DNA of 9,681 nt from RI-92 sp040235555 (GTDB lineage Bacteria > Pseudomonadota > Gammaproteobacteria > UBA6429 > Thiohalophilaceae), in contig JBECKZ010000081.1 in the NCBI GenBank assembly GCA_040235555.1, forward strand, positions 1 through 9,681, written 5' to 3'. The position numbers and the translations under genes are program-made. The notes beneath the pieces were generated by a model, which was given only the letters and a program-made list of their open reading frames with translations, made no database searches and was not told the DNA's origin. Shown here in pieces: positions 1 through 5,550 of this stretch; within the stretch, counting starts at the first letter, position 1, and every line of letters starts with the position of its first letter.

Positions 1-278
1 AAACAAGACTCAATTTTGCCGGTGAGTGTGTTGTCTTCCTCTTCTTCATCGGGTTGAACTGCAAGCAGCTGGTCCTTGCTCCCGGGCAAATACAATTTAC
101 AGTGATACTGTGAAAAAAACTCCAGGATGCCGGGATAAGCCGGGTTTAGATCGAGCACATCGGTGCGTATGTCTGGCTCGAGGTTCTGCAACACACCGAA
201 CAGGAGCGGGCTTTTGAGGGAATAGCTCGTTTCCTGTTCGGCGGGCTGGTTAACCGCGCGCATCGGTATACTTCTCAT
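1..278 (-). CDS. Unrecognised protein downstream of bactofilin, N-terminal part only
   Basis: A leftward reading frame opens at the ATG complementary to 276-278 and stays open for 92 codons to the window edge, so the C-terminus is missing. GGGTGA lies just upstream as a plausible ribosome site; a second in-frame ATG at codon 6 is an alternative start. The visible protein begins MRSIPMRAVNQP, continues through a stretch reading FGVLQNLEPDIRTDVLDLNP and FFSQYHCKLYLP, and then has an acidic run (DEEEED). No signal peptide or membrane segment is visible, so it is probably cytoplasmic. The VLDLNPA-like strand followed by FFSQY faintly recalls the first motif of Rossmann-type methyltransferases, but this is a weak impression. 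It starts 33 bases after the bactofilin stop on the same strand, so the two are likely co-transcribed. I do not recognise the family. Confidence 0.6.
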   Translation of the reverse strand, partial: MRSIPMRAVNQPAEQETSYSLKSPLLFGVLQNLEPDIRTDVLDLNPAYPGILEFFSQYHCKLYLPGSKDQLLAVQPDEEEEDNTLTGKIESC

Positions 279-311
279 GGTGTCACCCGGATGGCTCGAT
301 AAAAAGGGTGT

Positions 312-824
312 TTAGGCCAATTTGCGTTCCGGATTATCGCCACCTTGCGCAGGCGGTGTACTGGGCTTGGCAGATGCCATGCCTTTCTGGCGCGGCTCCA
401 TCTCAATGCTGCCCTTGAACAGGGCACCGTCTTCCAGGGTGACACGAGGTGCGACAATATTGCCGAGTACATTCCCGGTTTCGCGGATAATCACTTTTTC
501 ATCGCCAAACATATCTCCCTGCAGTTCGCCTTCCACGATGATCTGGTTGGCTTCGATATTGGCTTTTACCTTGCCGGTTTTACTGATAGTGACATTGTGT
601 CCCTGCACTCGGATGGTGCCTTCGACATGTCCCTGGATAATCAAATTTTCATCGCCTGTCACATCACCCCTAATTCGGATTGATGCGCCAATGGAGGCTG
701 AACTATCGCGGTTGCTGACAAGGGGTTTACTCTCCCGAACGCTGAAGTCAGCGGGGGGCTCATTTTGCTGCTGGGTTTTCATCCGGCTAGAGACATTTTC
801 CTTTATCTGCTTCATATCAATCAT
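312..824 (-). CDS. Bactofilin (polymer-forming cytoskeletal protein)
   Basis: 170 residues. Bactofilins polymerise without nucleotide into filaments that scaffold cell-shape and envelope enzymes at the inner face of the inner membrane. The core, about residues 45-142, shows the regular short-strand repeat of the family's right-handed beta-helix, with recurring G-x-(V/I)-x-G turns (IRGDVTGDENLIIQGHVEGT, then similar rungs to FKGSIEM). It is flanked by a polar, disordered N-terminus of about 44 residues and a Pro/Gly-rich C-tail of about 28, the usual layout and a typical length. There is no signal peptide. The start at 824 is preceded by GGAG about 9 bases upstream. An unrecognised gene follows after 33 bases on the same strand and may be a partner. 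Family assignment is firm; which process it scaffolds is unknown. Confidence 0.93.
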   Translation of the reverse strand: MIDMKQIKENVSSRMKTQQQNEPPADFSVRESKPLVSNRDSSASIGASIRIRGDVTGDENLIIQGHVEGTIRVQGHNVTISKTGKVKANIEANQIIVEGELQGDMFGDEKVIIRETGNVLGNIVAPRVTLEDGALFKGSIEMEPRQKGMASAKPSTPPAQGGDNPERKLA

Positions 825-1212
825 GGCTTTTCTCCAAATTCCGAGTTTGGGAACACAAGGAAATTTCCGTGTGTAATCAGTTGGCTGTGTAAATTTATTA
901 TGAAATTACTTGTACTAAGATGGCTTGAACTGCATCACAACTGCCACATTCTTGCTCGTGCGGTAGCCGGATGGGTCCGGTCGTCCTCCTCTTGGCCAGA
1001 ATCGCCTACTCGGGACGGTGCTCAGCCCCTTCAGGATACGGTCCGGCCGGTCGATACAGATCTGGGTCAAGTTAAGCCCTTAAAATGACAGGACAAGTTT
1101 ACTGATAAACCACCTTGCCTGCACGGTTCAGCTGTGACCAGGCAGGGCTGGATGTCCTGGTGCCAGTTAATTATTTTACTCACGTGACTGATCGTTATAG
1201 GTTTCGCCAAGC
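825..1212. other. Intergenic region between bactofilin and the REC-cyclase gene
   Basis: 388 bases between divergent genes with no convincing coding sequence. A frame from an ATG at 900 to a stop at 1088 exists, but it has no ribosome site and a low-complexity, Ser/Pro/Arg-rich product. The stretch about 955-1060 is visibly richer in G and C than the flanks and contains a 5-bp hairpin with a 4-base loop at 967-980 (CCGGA/TCCGG) and repeats of GGTCCGG. It must hold the promoters of both flanking genes, but no clear -35/-10 pair stands out. The structured part at 1089-1159 is listed separately. Confidence 0.6.
1089..1159 (+). repeat. Nested inverted repeats forming a possible three-way-junction RNA leader
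   Basis: The segment closes with CAGGACA (1089-1095) pairing TGTCCTG (1153-1159). Inside are two hairpins. The first is GTTTA/TAAAC with loop CTGA (1097-1110). The second is a 9-bp stem 1113-1121/1139-1147, extended after a 2-base bulge (1137-1138) by a 5-bp stem 1122-1126/1132-1136 with loop TTCAG. In all, 52 of 71 bases are paired. The two wobble pairs (1115-1145 and 1125-1133) are G-U only when the plus strand is transcribed, which favours a leader of the REC-cyclase gene, whose ATG is 53 bases further on. No known riboswitch consensus was recognised and there is no U-tract. The pairing is seen directly; transcription and function are inference. Confidence 0.45.
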
Positions 1213-2271
1213 ATGCAATCGAATCAACGTAAAACGATATTAATAATAGAAGATGTACCTGCAATGCGTGATCTATTCTCCCGTTATCTTAAACGGGATG
1301 ATTATGCAGTTGAGGGAGCTGAAAGTGGCGAAGCAGCATTGAAACTGGCTGCGGAAACGAAATTCGATGGGATCCTGCTGGATATCAATATGCCGGGTAT
1401 CGATGGTATCGAGACCTGCCGGCGGTTACGCACCCTGGATGGGTACCAGTTCACACCGATCCTGATTGTGACATCCGCAGACAATAACGCGACGTTATCC
1501 GAGGCATTTGAAGCCGGCTGCGATGATTTTATTATCAAACCCTTAAACCAGGTCGTATTACGTGCAAGATTGAAGGCACACATACAACGTGCCGAGTTAT
1601 ACCATCAACATGAATGCATGCAGGGTATTCTGAATAGATACGTATCGCCCAAGACCCAGATGATGATTGAGCAATGTGTTGTCACAGGTAAGCCCCTTCA
1701 ACCTCAAAAACGCGAGGCCTGTGTTTTGTTTTCGGATATCCGTGGGTTTACCCAGCTTGCGCAACAAATCGAACCGGAGGAGTTATTCAGGTTACTGAGC
1801 GAACACCTGGCCCATCAGGCCGAGCTGGTATATCAATTTGGTGGTTACGTCGAGAAGTATGCCGGAGATGGAATTACAGCAGTGTTTGAAGGTGAGGACA
1901 TGGAGCAACGCAGTTGTTTATGTGCTCAGAATATCATCGCCTATGCACAGGAGTGGATTATCAAGAAACAAAATCATCTGTTTGCAGTCAGTTGTGGAAT
2001 TGACAAAGGGGAAGCCGTATTTGGTGATATCGGTTCACCTGAACATCTGAAATATACCATGATCAGTGCATCGGTGAATCTTGCTGCTAAATTGTGTGAC
2101 TGTGCAGGACCGATTTCTATCATTGTGACAGAGAATATCTATTCGGCAGTTAAACACGATCCCCATTTTCTATTTTTACCACGGGAAGATATTCGGATAC
2201 AGGGATTTAATAATCCTGTCATGGTTTATGAATTAACGCCATTCTTGCATGATTTTGGCGCGAAGCCTTAA
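1213..2271 (+). CDS. Response regulator with receiver and class III adenylate/guanylate cyclase domains
   Basis: 352 residues, cytoplasmic. The receiver domain (about 7-125) has the acidic pair E13/D14, phospho-acceptor D57 in LLDINMP, T87 and K109. A short linker with the RYVSP motif leads to a class III cyclase domain (about 168-340). Metal aspartates are D175 (FSDIRGFT) and D219 (KYAGDG), and the purine-reading lysine is K215. The partner position that is Asp in classical adenylate cyclases is T282, as in the cyanobacterial CyaB1-type subset linked to bicarbonate stimulation, so cAMP is the more likely product. The transition-state Asn is kept (N289), but the usual Arg four residues on is Lys (K293) and the normally conserved GD before it is SA (285-286). 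The start has only a weak ribosome site (TAGG) but fits the receiver domain's N-terminus. No kinase is nearby. Domain calls are firm; activity is uncertain. Confidence 0.92.
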   Translation: MQSNQRKTILIIEDVPAMRDLFSRYLKRDDYAVEGAESGEAALKLAAETKFDGILLDINMPGIDGIETCRRLRTLDGYQFTPILIVTSADNNATLSEAFEAGCDDFIIKPLNQVVLRARLKAHIQRAELYHQHECMQGILNRYVSPKTQMMIEQCVVTGKPLQPQKREACVLFSDIRGFTQLAQQIEPEELFRLLSEHLAHQAELVYQFGGYVEKYAGDGITAVFEGEDMEQRSCLCAQNIIAYAQEWIIKKQNHLFAVSCGIDKGEAVFGDIGSPEHLKYTMISASVNLAAKLCDCAGPISIIVTENIYSAVKHDPHFLFLPREDIRIQGFNNPVMVYELTPFLHDFGAKP

Positions 2272-2339
2272 ATCGTGTTTTAACCGAAGCGTTATGACCG
2301 GTGTTTCCCCCTCGATGAAGATGAACAGTGGCGCTGGTT

Positions 2340-3371
2340 TCAGAGATGCAGTGTTGGCCATATAGCCCCTATGGCCAGTCCAAGGATATAAAGCCAGCCA
2401 AAGGCACGGTTATGTACCAGGCACACGCGATGATACCAGAGCGGCCAGCCGATATAACCATCGGGTGGAGTGAGAGGGCGAGCCTGGCGAAGGACCGCAA
2501 GCGCACGTATGGCGCGTGGTAATGCAAACAAGCTAAGTGCAACAAAAGGGGTGAGCTGGTGATGAAGAACCAGGAGTAGCATGATGACATATATCAGGAC
2601 AATGACTGTCATGTTGAAGACACGGGCCAGGCGTTCGCCCAGCAGTACGGGTAAGGTGCGAATATTCTTGCTTATGTCAAAATCGCGCTGATCGATATGC
2701 TTGCCAAGCAAAATCGACATGACACCAAGACCGTACGGAATGGAAATGTAAATCGCAGATAGGGAAAGCGTGCCGGTAATGACCGCGTACCCACCGCCTA
2801 TCATTAGCGGACCCCATACGATAAACACTGCGATTTCGCCAAGGCCGATACTCTTTAATGGCACGGGAGCGGCGTCGTACCAGAACAACAGGGTGACGCC
2901 GGCAATCGCAAATGATGCAGCAAGCCAACCATGCATATATATAAAGTAAAACATGATGGACAGACCCAGTATCACAAGGACGGCAAGACCTGTTACCAGT
3001 GCATGTGGGGTCAAGACACCGCTCGCGAGAGGATGCACGGTATAGCGCATACGTGGAGAATCAGGTGTGTCATGTCCGTGTTTGTATCCGAAGTAGTCAT
3101 TGCTCAGGTTGCTAATCATGTGCGCAATAACGAAACCCAGAAAGACCAGCAGAAATGGAATCCAGTGAAATTGTCGTTGTGTAGCTGCAAGTAGTCCGGT
3201 GATGATGGCTGCCTGTGCAGAGATAACCAGGATTACACTGCGCGCCGCATACAGAAATTTTGAGATCGGATCGAGCTCGCGGATTTCATTGGCACTTGGG
3301 CGATAAAATCCGGTAAATGCCCCGAGCCAACGTGACCAGTGTGCTGTGGATATGTTGGATTGTTGTGTCAT
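2340..3371 (-). CDS. UbiA-family prenyltransferase, MenA-like
   Basis: 343 residues, integral inner-membrane protein with about nine hydrophobic helices (roughly 41-62, 68-88, 123-145, 148-165, 177-200, 204-223, 251-271, 274-288, 324-339), as expected for the UbiA superfamily. These enzymes move a polyprenyl chain from its diphosphate onto an aromatic or similar acceptor in quinone, haem or lipid synthesis. The first Mg-diphosphate loop is NLSNDYFGYKHGHD (88-101), MenA-like, but with Gly95 where MenA-type loops usually carry Asp. The second loop is DQRDFD (227-232), followed by RTLPVLLG, close to UbiA/MenA patterns. The gene stands alone, convergent with the cyclase gene and divergent from a receiver gene, with no quinone genes beside it, so the acceptor cannot be named. 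The ATG is the only good start, though without a clear ribosome site. Family is firm; substrate unknown. Confidence 0.88.
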   Translation of the reverse strand: MTQQSNISTAHWSRWLGAFTGFYRPSANEIRELDPISKFLYAARSVILVISAQAAIITGLLAATQRQFHWIPFLLVFLGFVIAHMISNLSNDYFGYKHGHDTPDSPRMRYTVHPLASGVLTPHALVTGLAVLVILGLSIMFYFIYMHGWLAASFAIAGVTLLFWYDAAPVPLKSIGLGEIAVFIVWGPLMIGGGYAVITGTLSLSAIYISIPYGLGVMSILLGKHIDQRDFDISKNIRTLPVLLGERLARVFNMTVIVLIYVIMLLLVLHHQLTPFVALSLFALPRAIRALAVLRQARPLTPPDGYIGWPLWYHRVCLVHNRAFGWLYILGLAIGAIWPTLHL

Positions 3372-3382
3372 AAAACCGCATT

Positions 3383-3411
3383 ATTATATGGGCACCGGAG
3401 TCTGACTAAAC
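3383..3411 (-). promoter_or_regulatory. Possible promoter of the prenyltransferase gene
   Basis: On the minus strand, a perfect TATAAT lies at 3388-3383. The base stretch at the -35 position (3411-3406, GTTTAG) is a poor match. The transcript would start about five bases before the ATG at 3371, giving a nearly leaderless mRNA. The poor -35 next to a symmetric dyad (3416-3431) would suit an activator-dependent promoter, but that is inference. Confidence 0.35.
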
Positions 3412-3415
3412 CACT

Positions 3416-3431
3416 GGGAAATGTATTTCCC
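3416..3431. promoter_or_regulatory. 7+7 bp dyad upstream of the prenyltransferase, possible operator
   Basis: GGGAAAT-GT-ATTTCCC is a perfect inverted repeat with a two-base centre. It sits just upstream of the -35 position of the candidate leftward promoter. It resembles no regulator box I can name with confidence. The symmetry is seen directly; binding of a dimeric regulator is inference. Confidence 0.4.
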
Positions 3432-3463
3432 TGCAAGAAGCCTGGCATCACCGGCTGATATTG

Positions 3464-3479
3464 TTAAGAATATTCTTAA
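3464..3479. promoter_or_regulatory. Perfect 16-bp palindrome, possible operator
   Basis: TTAAGAATATTCTTAA is fully self-complementary and lies in the divergent control region between the prenyltransferase and receiver genes, 48 bp centre to centre from the GGGAAAT dyad. About 0.15 perfect 16-bp palindromes are expected by chance in a window this size with even base composition, somewhat more in AT-rich DNA. The regulator is unknown. Confidence 0.4.
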
Positions 3480-3492
3480 AACCATTACTTGG

Positions 3493-3561
3493 TTTTTGGG
3501 TTATAACAGCTATATTTTGATTATAACAGTTTGTTTGGAAAAGATTTTCTAATTTTTGGGT
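3493..3561. repeat. Phased direct repeats in the divergent control region
   Basis: TTATAACAG occurs at 3501-3509 and again at 3521-3529, exactly 20 bases apart (about two helical turns). TTTTTGGGT occurs at 3493-3501 and 3553-3561, exactly 60 bases apart. The repeats would present the same helical face, which suits cooperative binding by a regulator, but the region is AT-rich and chance cannot be excluded. Confidence 0.4.
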
Positions 3562-3579
3562 CAGCTGCAAATTCACTTG

Positions 3580-3610
3580 TTGAGATGAACAAATTAGACG
3601 TTATTATAAA
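3580..3610 (+). promoter_or_regulatory. Possible promoter of the receiver gene
   Basis: TTGAGA at 3580-3585 and TATAAA at 3605-3610 are reasonable -35 and -10 matches, but the 19-base spacing is long. A 17-base spacing gives the poorer ATTATA. Transcription would begin about 30 bases before the ATG at 3647. Confidence 0.3.
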
Positions 3611-3646
3611 TAGTGTAAAAGCTTGCCGATTTGGCGGACGTGGTTG

Positions 3647-4051
3647 ATGGAAACTGAAAAACAGACGATTCTTCTCATTGATGATGTTGAGGAAAACCGA
3701 ATTATTTTAAAGTATCGCCTGGAGAAAGAAGGCTTTGCTGTCATAACGGCGAGTAACGGCAAGGAGGGATTAGAAAAACTGGAACAGGAAAACATTTGCA
3801 TCATTTTTCTGGATATCAATATGCCGGTCATGGATGGTCATACCTTTTTAAATAAAATTAAAGCGGATTCCCGTTATTCCAAGATACCGATCATTATCAT
3901 TACAGCACTGGATGAAACTGGTGAGGTGATTAAGTCCTTACGTGCTGGCGCATGCGGATATCTCACAAAACCCTTCAGCATGGAGCAAATCCGAGCACAA
4001 TTAAATTTTTGTCTTCGCAGCGGTCCAGATTCAAATTCGCCTACGACCTAA
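3647..4051 (+). CDS. Stand-alone receiver-domain response regulator (CheY-like)
   Basis: 134 residues made of one receiver domain with no output domain. The acidic pair is D12/D13, the phospho-acceptor is D56 in FLDINMP, and T86 and K108 complete the site, so it should be phosphorylatable. Such proteins act by protein-protein contact or as phosphorelay intermediates in the cytoplasm. I chose the ATG at 3647 because GGCGGA lies 8 bases upstream and the receiver fold begins six residues later. An in-frame TTG at 3623 would add eight Trp-rich residues not expected of the family. The receiver resembles that of the cyclase protein at 1213-2271 (both carry LDINMP), but no histidine kinase is in the window, so the partner is unknown. 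It is convergent with the PA2779-family gene; no clear terminator separates them. Confidence 0.9.
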   Translation: METEKQTILLIDDVEENRIILKYRLEKEGFAVITASNGKEGLEKLEQENICIIFLDINMPVMDGHTFLNKIKADSRYSKIPIIIITALDETGEVIKSLRAGACGYLTKPFSMEQIRAQLNFCLRSGPDSNSPTT

Positions 4052-4137
4052 GTCAGTAGTGAAATGAGATGGCATGGGGATTTCTTGTACCATCAGTTCA
4101 TCCTGGAAAGAAACCGGCTGGTTGCATCATTATGGCC

Positions 4138-4494
4138 TTAAATCAGCAAAACGATAAGTAGCACCAGCAACACTGTTTCCAGGTTAGTTAATCTGCCACC
4201 TACCGGTAATTGATCGATATTGGCGGCGAGTTGCTGCACTTCTAAATCAGTCATACTAGCAACGCGTTGTTGCGCAGCATTAACATCTACTCCACTGGCC
4301 GCAAGGGCCTTACGTACATCCTCTCTGGCCAATAATGCACTCAGATGTGCTCGGGTATTTTCGATTTGCCGGGCATTGACGATTTCACTGGTCGTGACGA
4401 TACCGGCATGGGCTGATAGTGGCACACAAGTCACAACGCTGAATATGAGAAAAAACAGGGCACTGGAAAGGCTGAACCGAGACCCGTTGTTCAT
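4138..4494 (-). CDS. PA2779-family small membrane-anchored envelope protein
   Basis: 118 residues. The N-terminus is a Sec signal peptide with probable cleavage after AHA (residue 30). The mature part is a short helical region (about 36-95) containing REDVRKALAASGVD and LEVQQLAANIDQLPVGG, the signature of the PA2779 family. The C-terminus is a 14-residue hydrophobic tail (LETVLLVLLIVLLI) ending at the stop, which should leave it anchored in the membrane. Function is not established. In Pseudomonas and others it is paired with a PA2778-type cysteine-peptidase-like protein; no such gene adjoins it here. The start is well supported: AGGAG sits 8 bases before the ATG. Family is fairly sure, role unknown. 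Confidence 0.85.
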   Translation of the reverse strand: MNNGSRFSLSSALFFLIFSVVTCVPLSAHAGIVTTSEIVNARQIENTRAHLSALLAREDVRKALAASGVDVNAAQQRVASMTDLEVQQLAANIDQLPVGGRLTNLETVLLVLLIVLLI

Positions 4495-4535
4495 ATATTG
4501 AACTCCTGATTGTAATTGTTACGGATGACTTCATA

Positions 4536-4570
4536 AATTTAGACGATATGGGACAATTTGCCAGATGTCC
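4536..4570 (-). promoter_or_regulatory. Possible promoter of the PA2779-family gene with overlapping dyad
   Basis: On the minus strand, CTGGCA (4564-4559) and TAAATT (4541-4536) are separated by 17 bases, each matching four of six consensus positions. A GGACA-N10-TGTCC dyad (4551-4555 with 4566-4570) overlaps the -35 box and could be an operator. The transcript would have a leader of about 35 bases ending in the AGGAG ribosome site. Confidence 0.3.
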
Positions 4571-4800
4571 GAACAATCACATACTAGTGAGATGGGTGCA
4601 GTGGGGTTTCCAGAGCTTGTTACTACCTTAGTGGTTGTCACAACATGATCGTCAATAATCTAAAAGATACTTAAGTCGATCCAACAATCGAATTTGTATA
4701 CGACTAGAATTTCGCCAGTCTGTTTCTATATGATGGCTGGACAACACGCTTTATATGCTGATGATTATTCATTGCTAATATAATCAATTGACGGAAAGTA

Positions 4801-4931
4801 ATTGGGATTGCCAATACAACCTAACTCCCATTATTTATATTAAGGTAAAATCCGTAAAGCTATATAACAGAGGTAAATATGAGCACTATTTTACCAGGTT
4901 GTAATTCATTAGGTTTATGACTAATCCCAAT
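4801..4931. repeat. 9-bp inverted repeat bracketing a short ORF
   Basis: ATTGGGATT at 4801-4809 is the exact complement of AATCCCAAT at 4923-4931, with 113 bases between. The left arm also belongs to a local dyad, ATTGG-GATTG-CCAAT (4801-4815). No target-site duplication or transposase was found, so an insertion element is not supported. A long-range stem or paired operator sites are possible. Confidence 0.4.
4879..4920 (+). CDS. Possible 13-residue leader peptide
   Basis: An ATG preceded by AGAGG with five bases of spacing opens a frame of 13 codons (MSTILPGCNSLGL) ending in TGA. It sits inside the 9-bp inverted repeat, 131 bases upstream of the DUF3015 gene. The good ribosome site is the only positive evidence; an ORF this short can easily arise by chance. 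It has no run of one amino acid as in classic attenuators. Confidence 0.18.
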   Translation: MSTILPGCNSLGL

Positions 4932-4976
4932 AAAACGTAATAACGTGCCTTTATCACAACTTTTACTCAAGTTAAG

Positions 4977-5005
4977 TAGACAAGTTTTTCATCTGGTGCT
5001 AAACA
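4977..5005 (+). promoter_or_regulatory. Possible promoter of the DUF3015 gene
   Basis: TAGACA (4977-4982) matches five of six -35 positions. Seventeen bases later comes TAAACA (5000-5005), a weak -10 rescued by an upstream TGC extension. The leader would be about 40 bases and would include AGGAGG at 5036-5041. Confidence 0.35.
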
Positions 5006-5051
5006 AGGTATGGCTTCCCAAAAGATCAATTAAATAGGAGGGTTATCCCTG

Positions 5052-5531
5052 ATGAAAAAATATCTCTTGATATCGTTATTAGCGGTAGTGGCAAGTCATG
5101 CCTATGCTGAGAATAACAATGTGGGTTGTGGCTGGGGCTCGATGGTATTTAATGGAAAATCCGATAAACCCTCTCAGATATTGGCGGCAACAACAAACGG
5201 GACGTTTGGAAACCAGACCTTTGGTATCAGCTCGGGTACCGCAGGTTGTGCTCAAAACTCGACTGTTAGAAGTTATGCCGCTGTCTCTACCTTCATGACT
5301 GCTAATCTCGACAAGGTTGCTCATGATATGGCAGTCGGTAAGGGTGAATCCCTGAATACCCTGTCATCGCTGATGGGCATGTCTGCTGAGGACAAAACGG
5401 TCTTCGCGAAGATGGTGAAAAAGAATTTTGCCATGATTTTCCCGAATACCAAGACAACCAGTGAACAGGCACTGCAATCACTTTCAACCCTGATGGCAAA
5501 AGACGCTCGTCTGGCGCAATATACCGCATAA
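5052..5531 (+). CDS. DUF3015 family secreted protein
   Basis: 159 residues with a Sec signal peptide (MKKYLLISLLAVVASHAYA, cleavage after residue 19), so it is periplasmic or outer-membrane associated. The mature start carries the family signature GCGWGSMVFNG (25-35), then TTNGTFGNQTFGISSGTAGC (47-66). Two cysteines, C26 and C66, could form a disulphide. The C-terminal half is helical with LMAKDARLAQY near the end. The biochemical function is unknown. The start is secure: AGGAGG lies ten bases upstream. A strong hairpin terminator follows 19 bases after the stop, yet a DUF4105 gene starts right behind it, so the DUF3015 gene may be made in excess over the rest of the cluster. Family assignment is confident. 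Confidence 0.9.
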   Translation: MKKYLLISLLAVVASHAYAENNNVGCGWGSMVFNGKSDKPSQILAATTNGTFGNQTFGISSGTAGCAQNSTVRSYAAVSTFMTANLDKVAHDMAVGKGESLNTLSSLMGMSAEDKTVFAKMVKKNFAMIFPNTKTTSEQALQSLSTLMAKDARLAQYTA

Positions 5532-5550
5532 ATTCAGCAAGACTGTAGGA

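Larger units (their letters stand above)
4495..5051. other. 557-base AT-rich intergenic region
   Basis: This lies between the leftward PA2779-family gene and the rightward DUF3015 gene. It holds no long reading frame. It contains candidate promoters at both ends (listed separately), a perfect TATAAT at 4779-4784 without a good -35, a hairpin-like TCGAT/ATCGA pair near 4677-4692, a 9-bp inverted repeat (4801-4809 with 4923-4931), a dyad ATTGG-N5-CCAAT (4801-4815) and a 13-codon ORF with a ribosome site (4879-4920). The length is unusual for two simple promoters and leaves room for a small RNA or peptide gene. Confidence 0.6.

Noticed and set aside
322..876. Long plus-strand frame opposite bactofilin (184 codons)
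   Set aside because: It is antisense to a clear bactofilin, with Ser/Pro/Leu-rich shadow composition and no family resemblance.
765..1088. Plus-strand frame overlapping the bactofilin start and running into the intergenic region
   Set aside because: It starts inside the bactofilin gene on the opposite strand, has no ribosome site even at its internal ATG (900), and its product is low-complexity and unrecognisable.
3623..3646. TTG start adding eight residues to the receiver protein
   Set aside because: The extension (MPIWRTWL) is unlike receiver N-termini, and the ATG at 3647 has a better ribosome site.
4052..4137. Bidirectional terminator between the convergent receiver and PA2779-family genes
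   Set aside because: Only short stems (GATGG/CCATC with a 17-base loop, AACC/GGTT with a 4-base loop) without T-runs are present.
4801..4931. Miniature transposable element
   Set aside because: The terminal arms are only 9 bp, no target-site duplication flanks them, and there is no second copy in the window.
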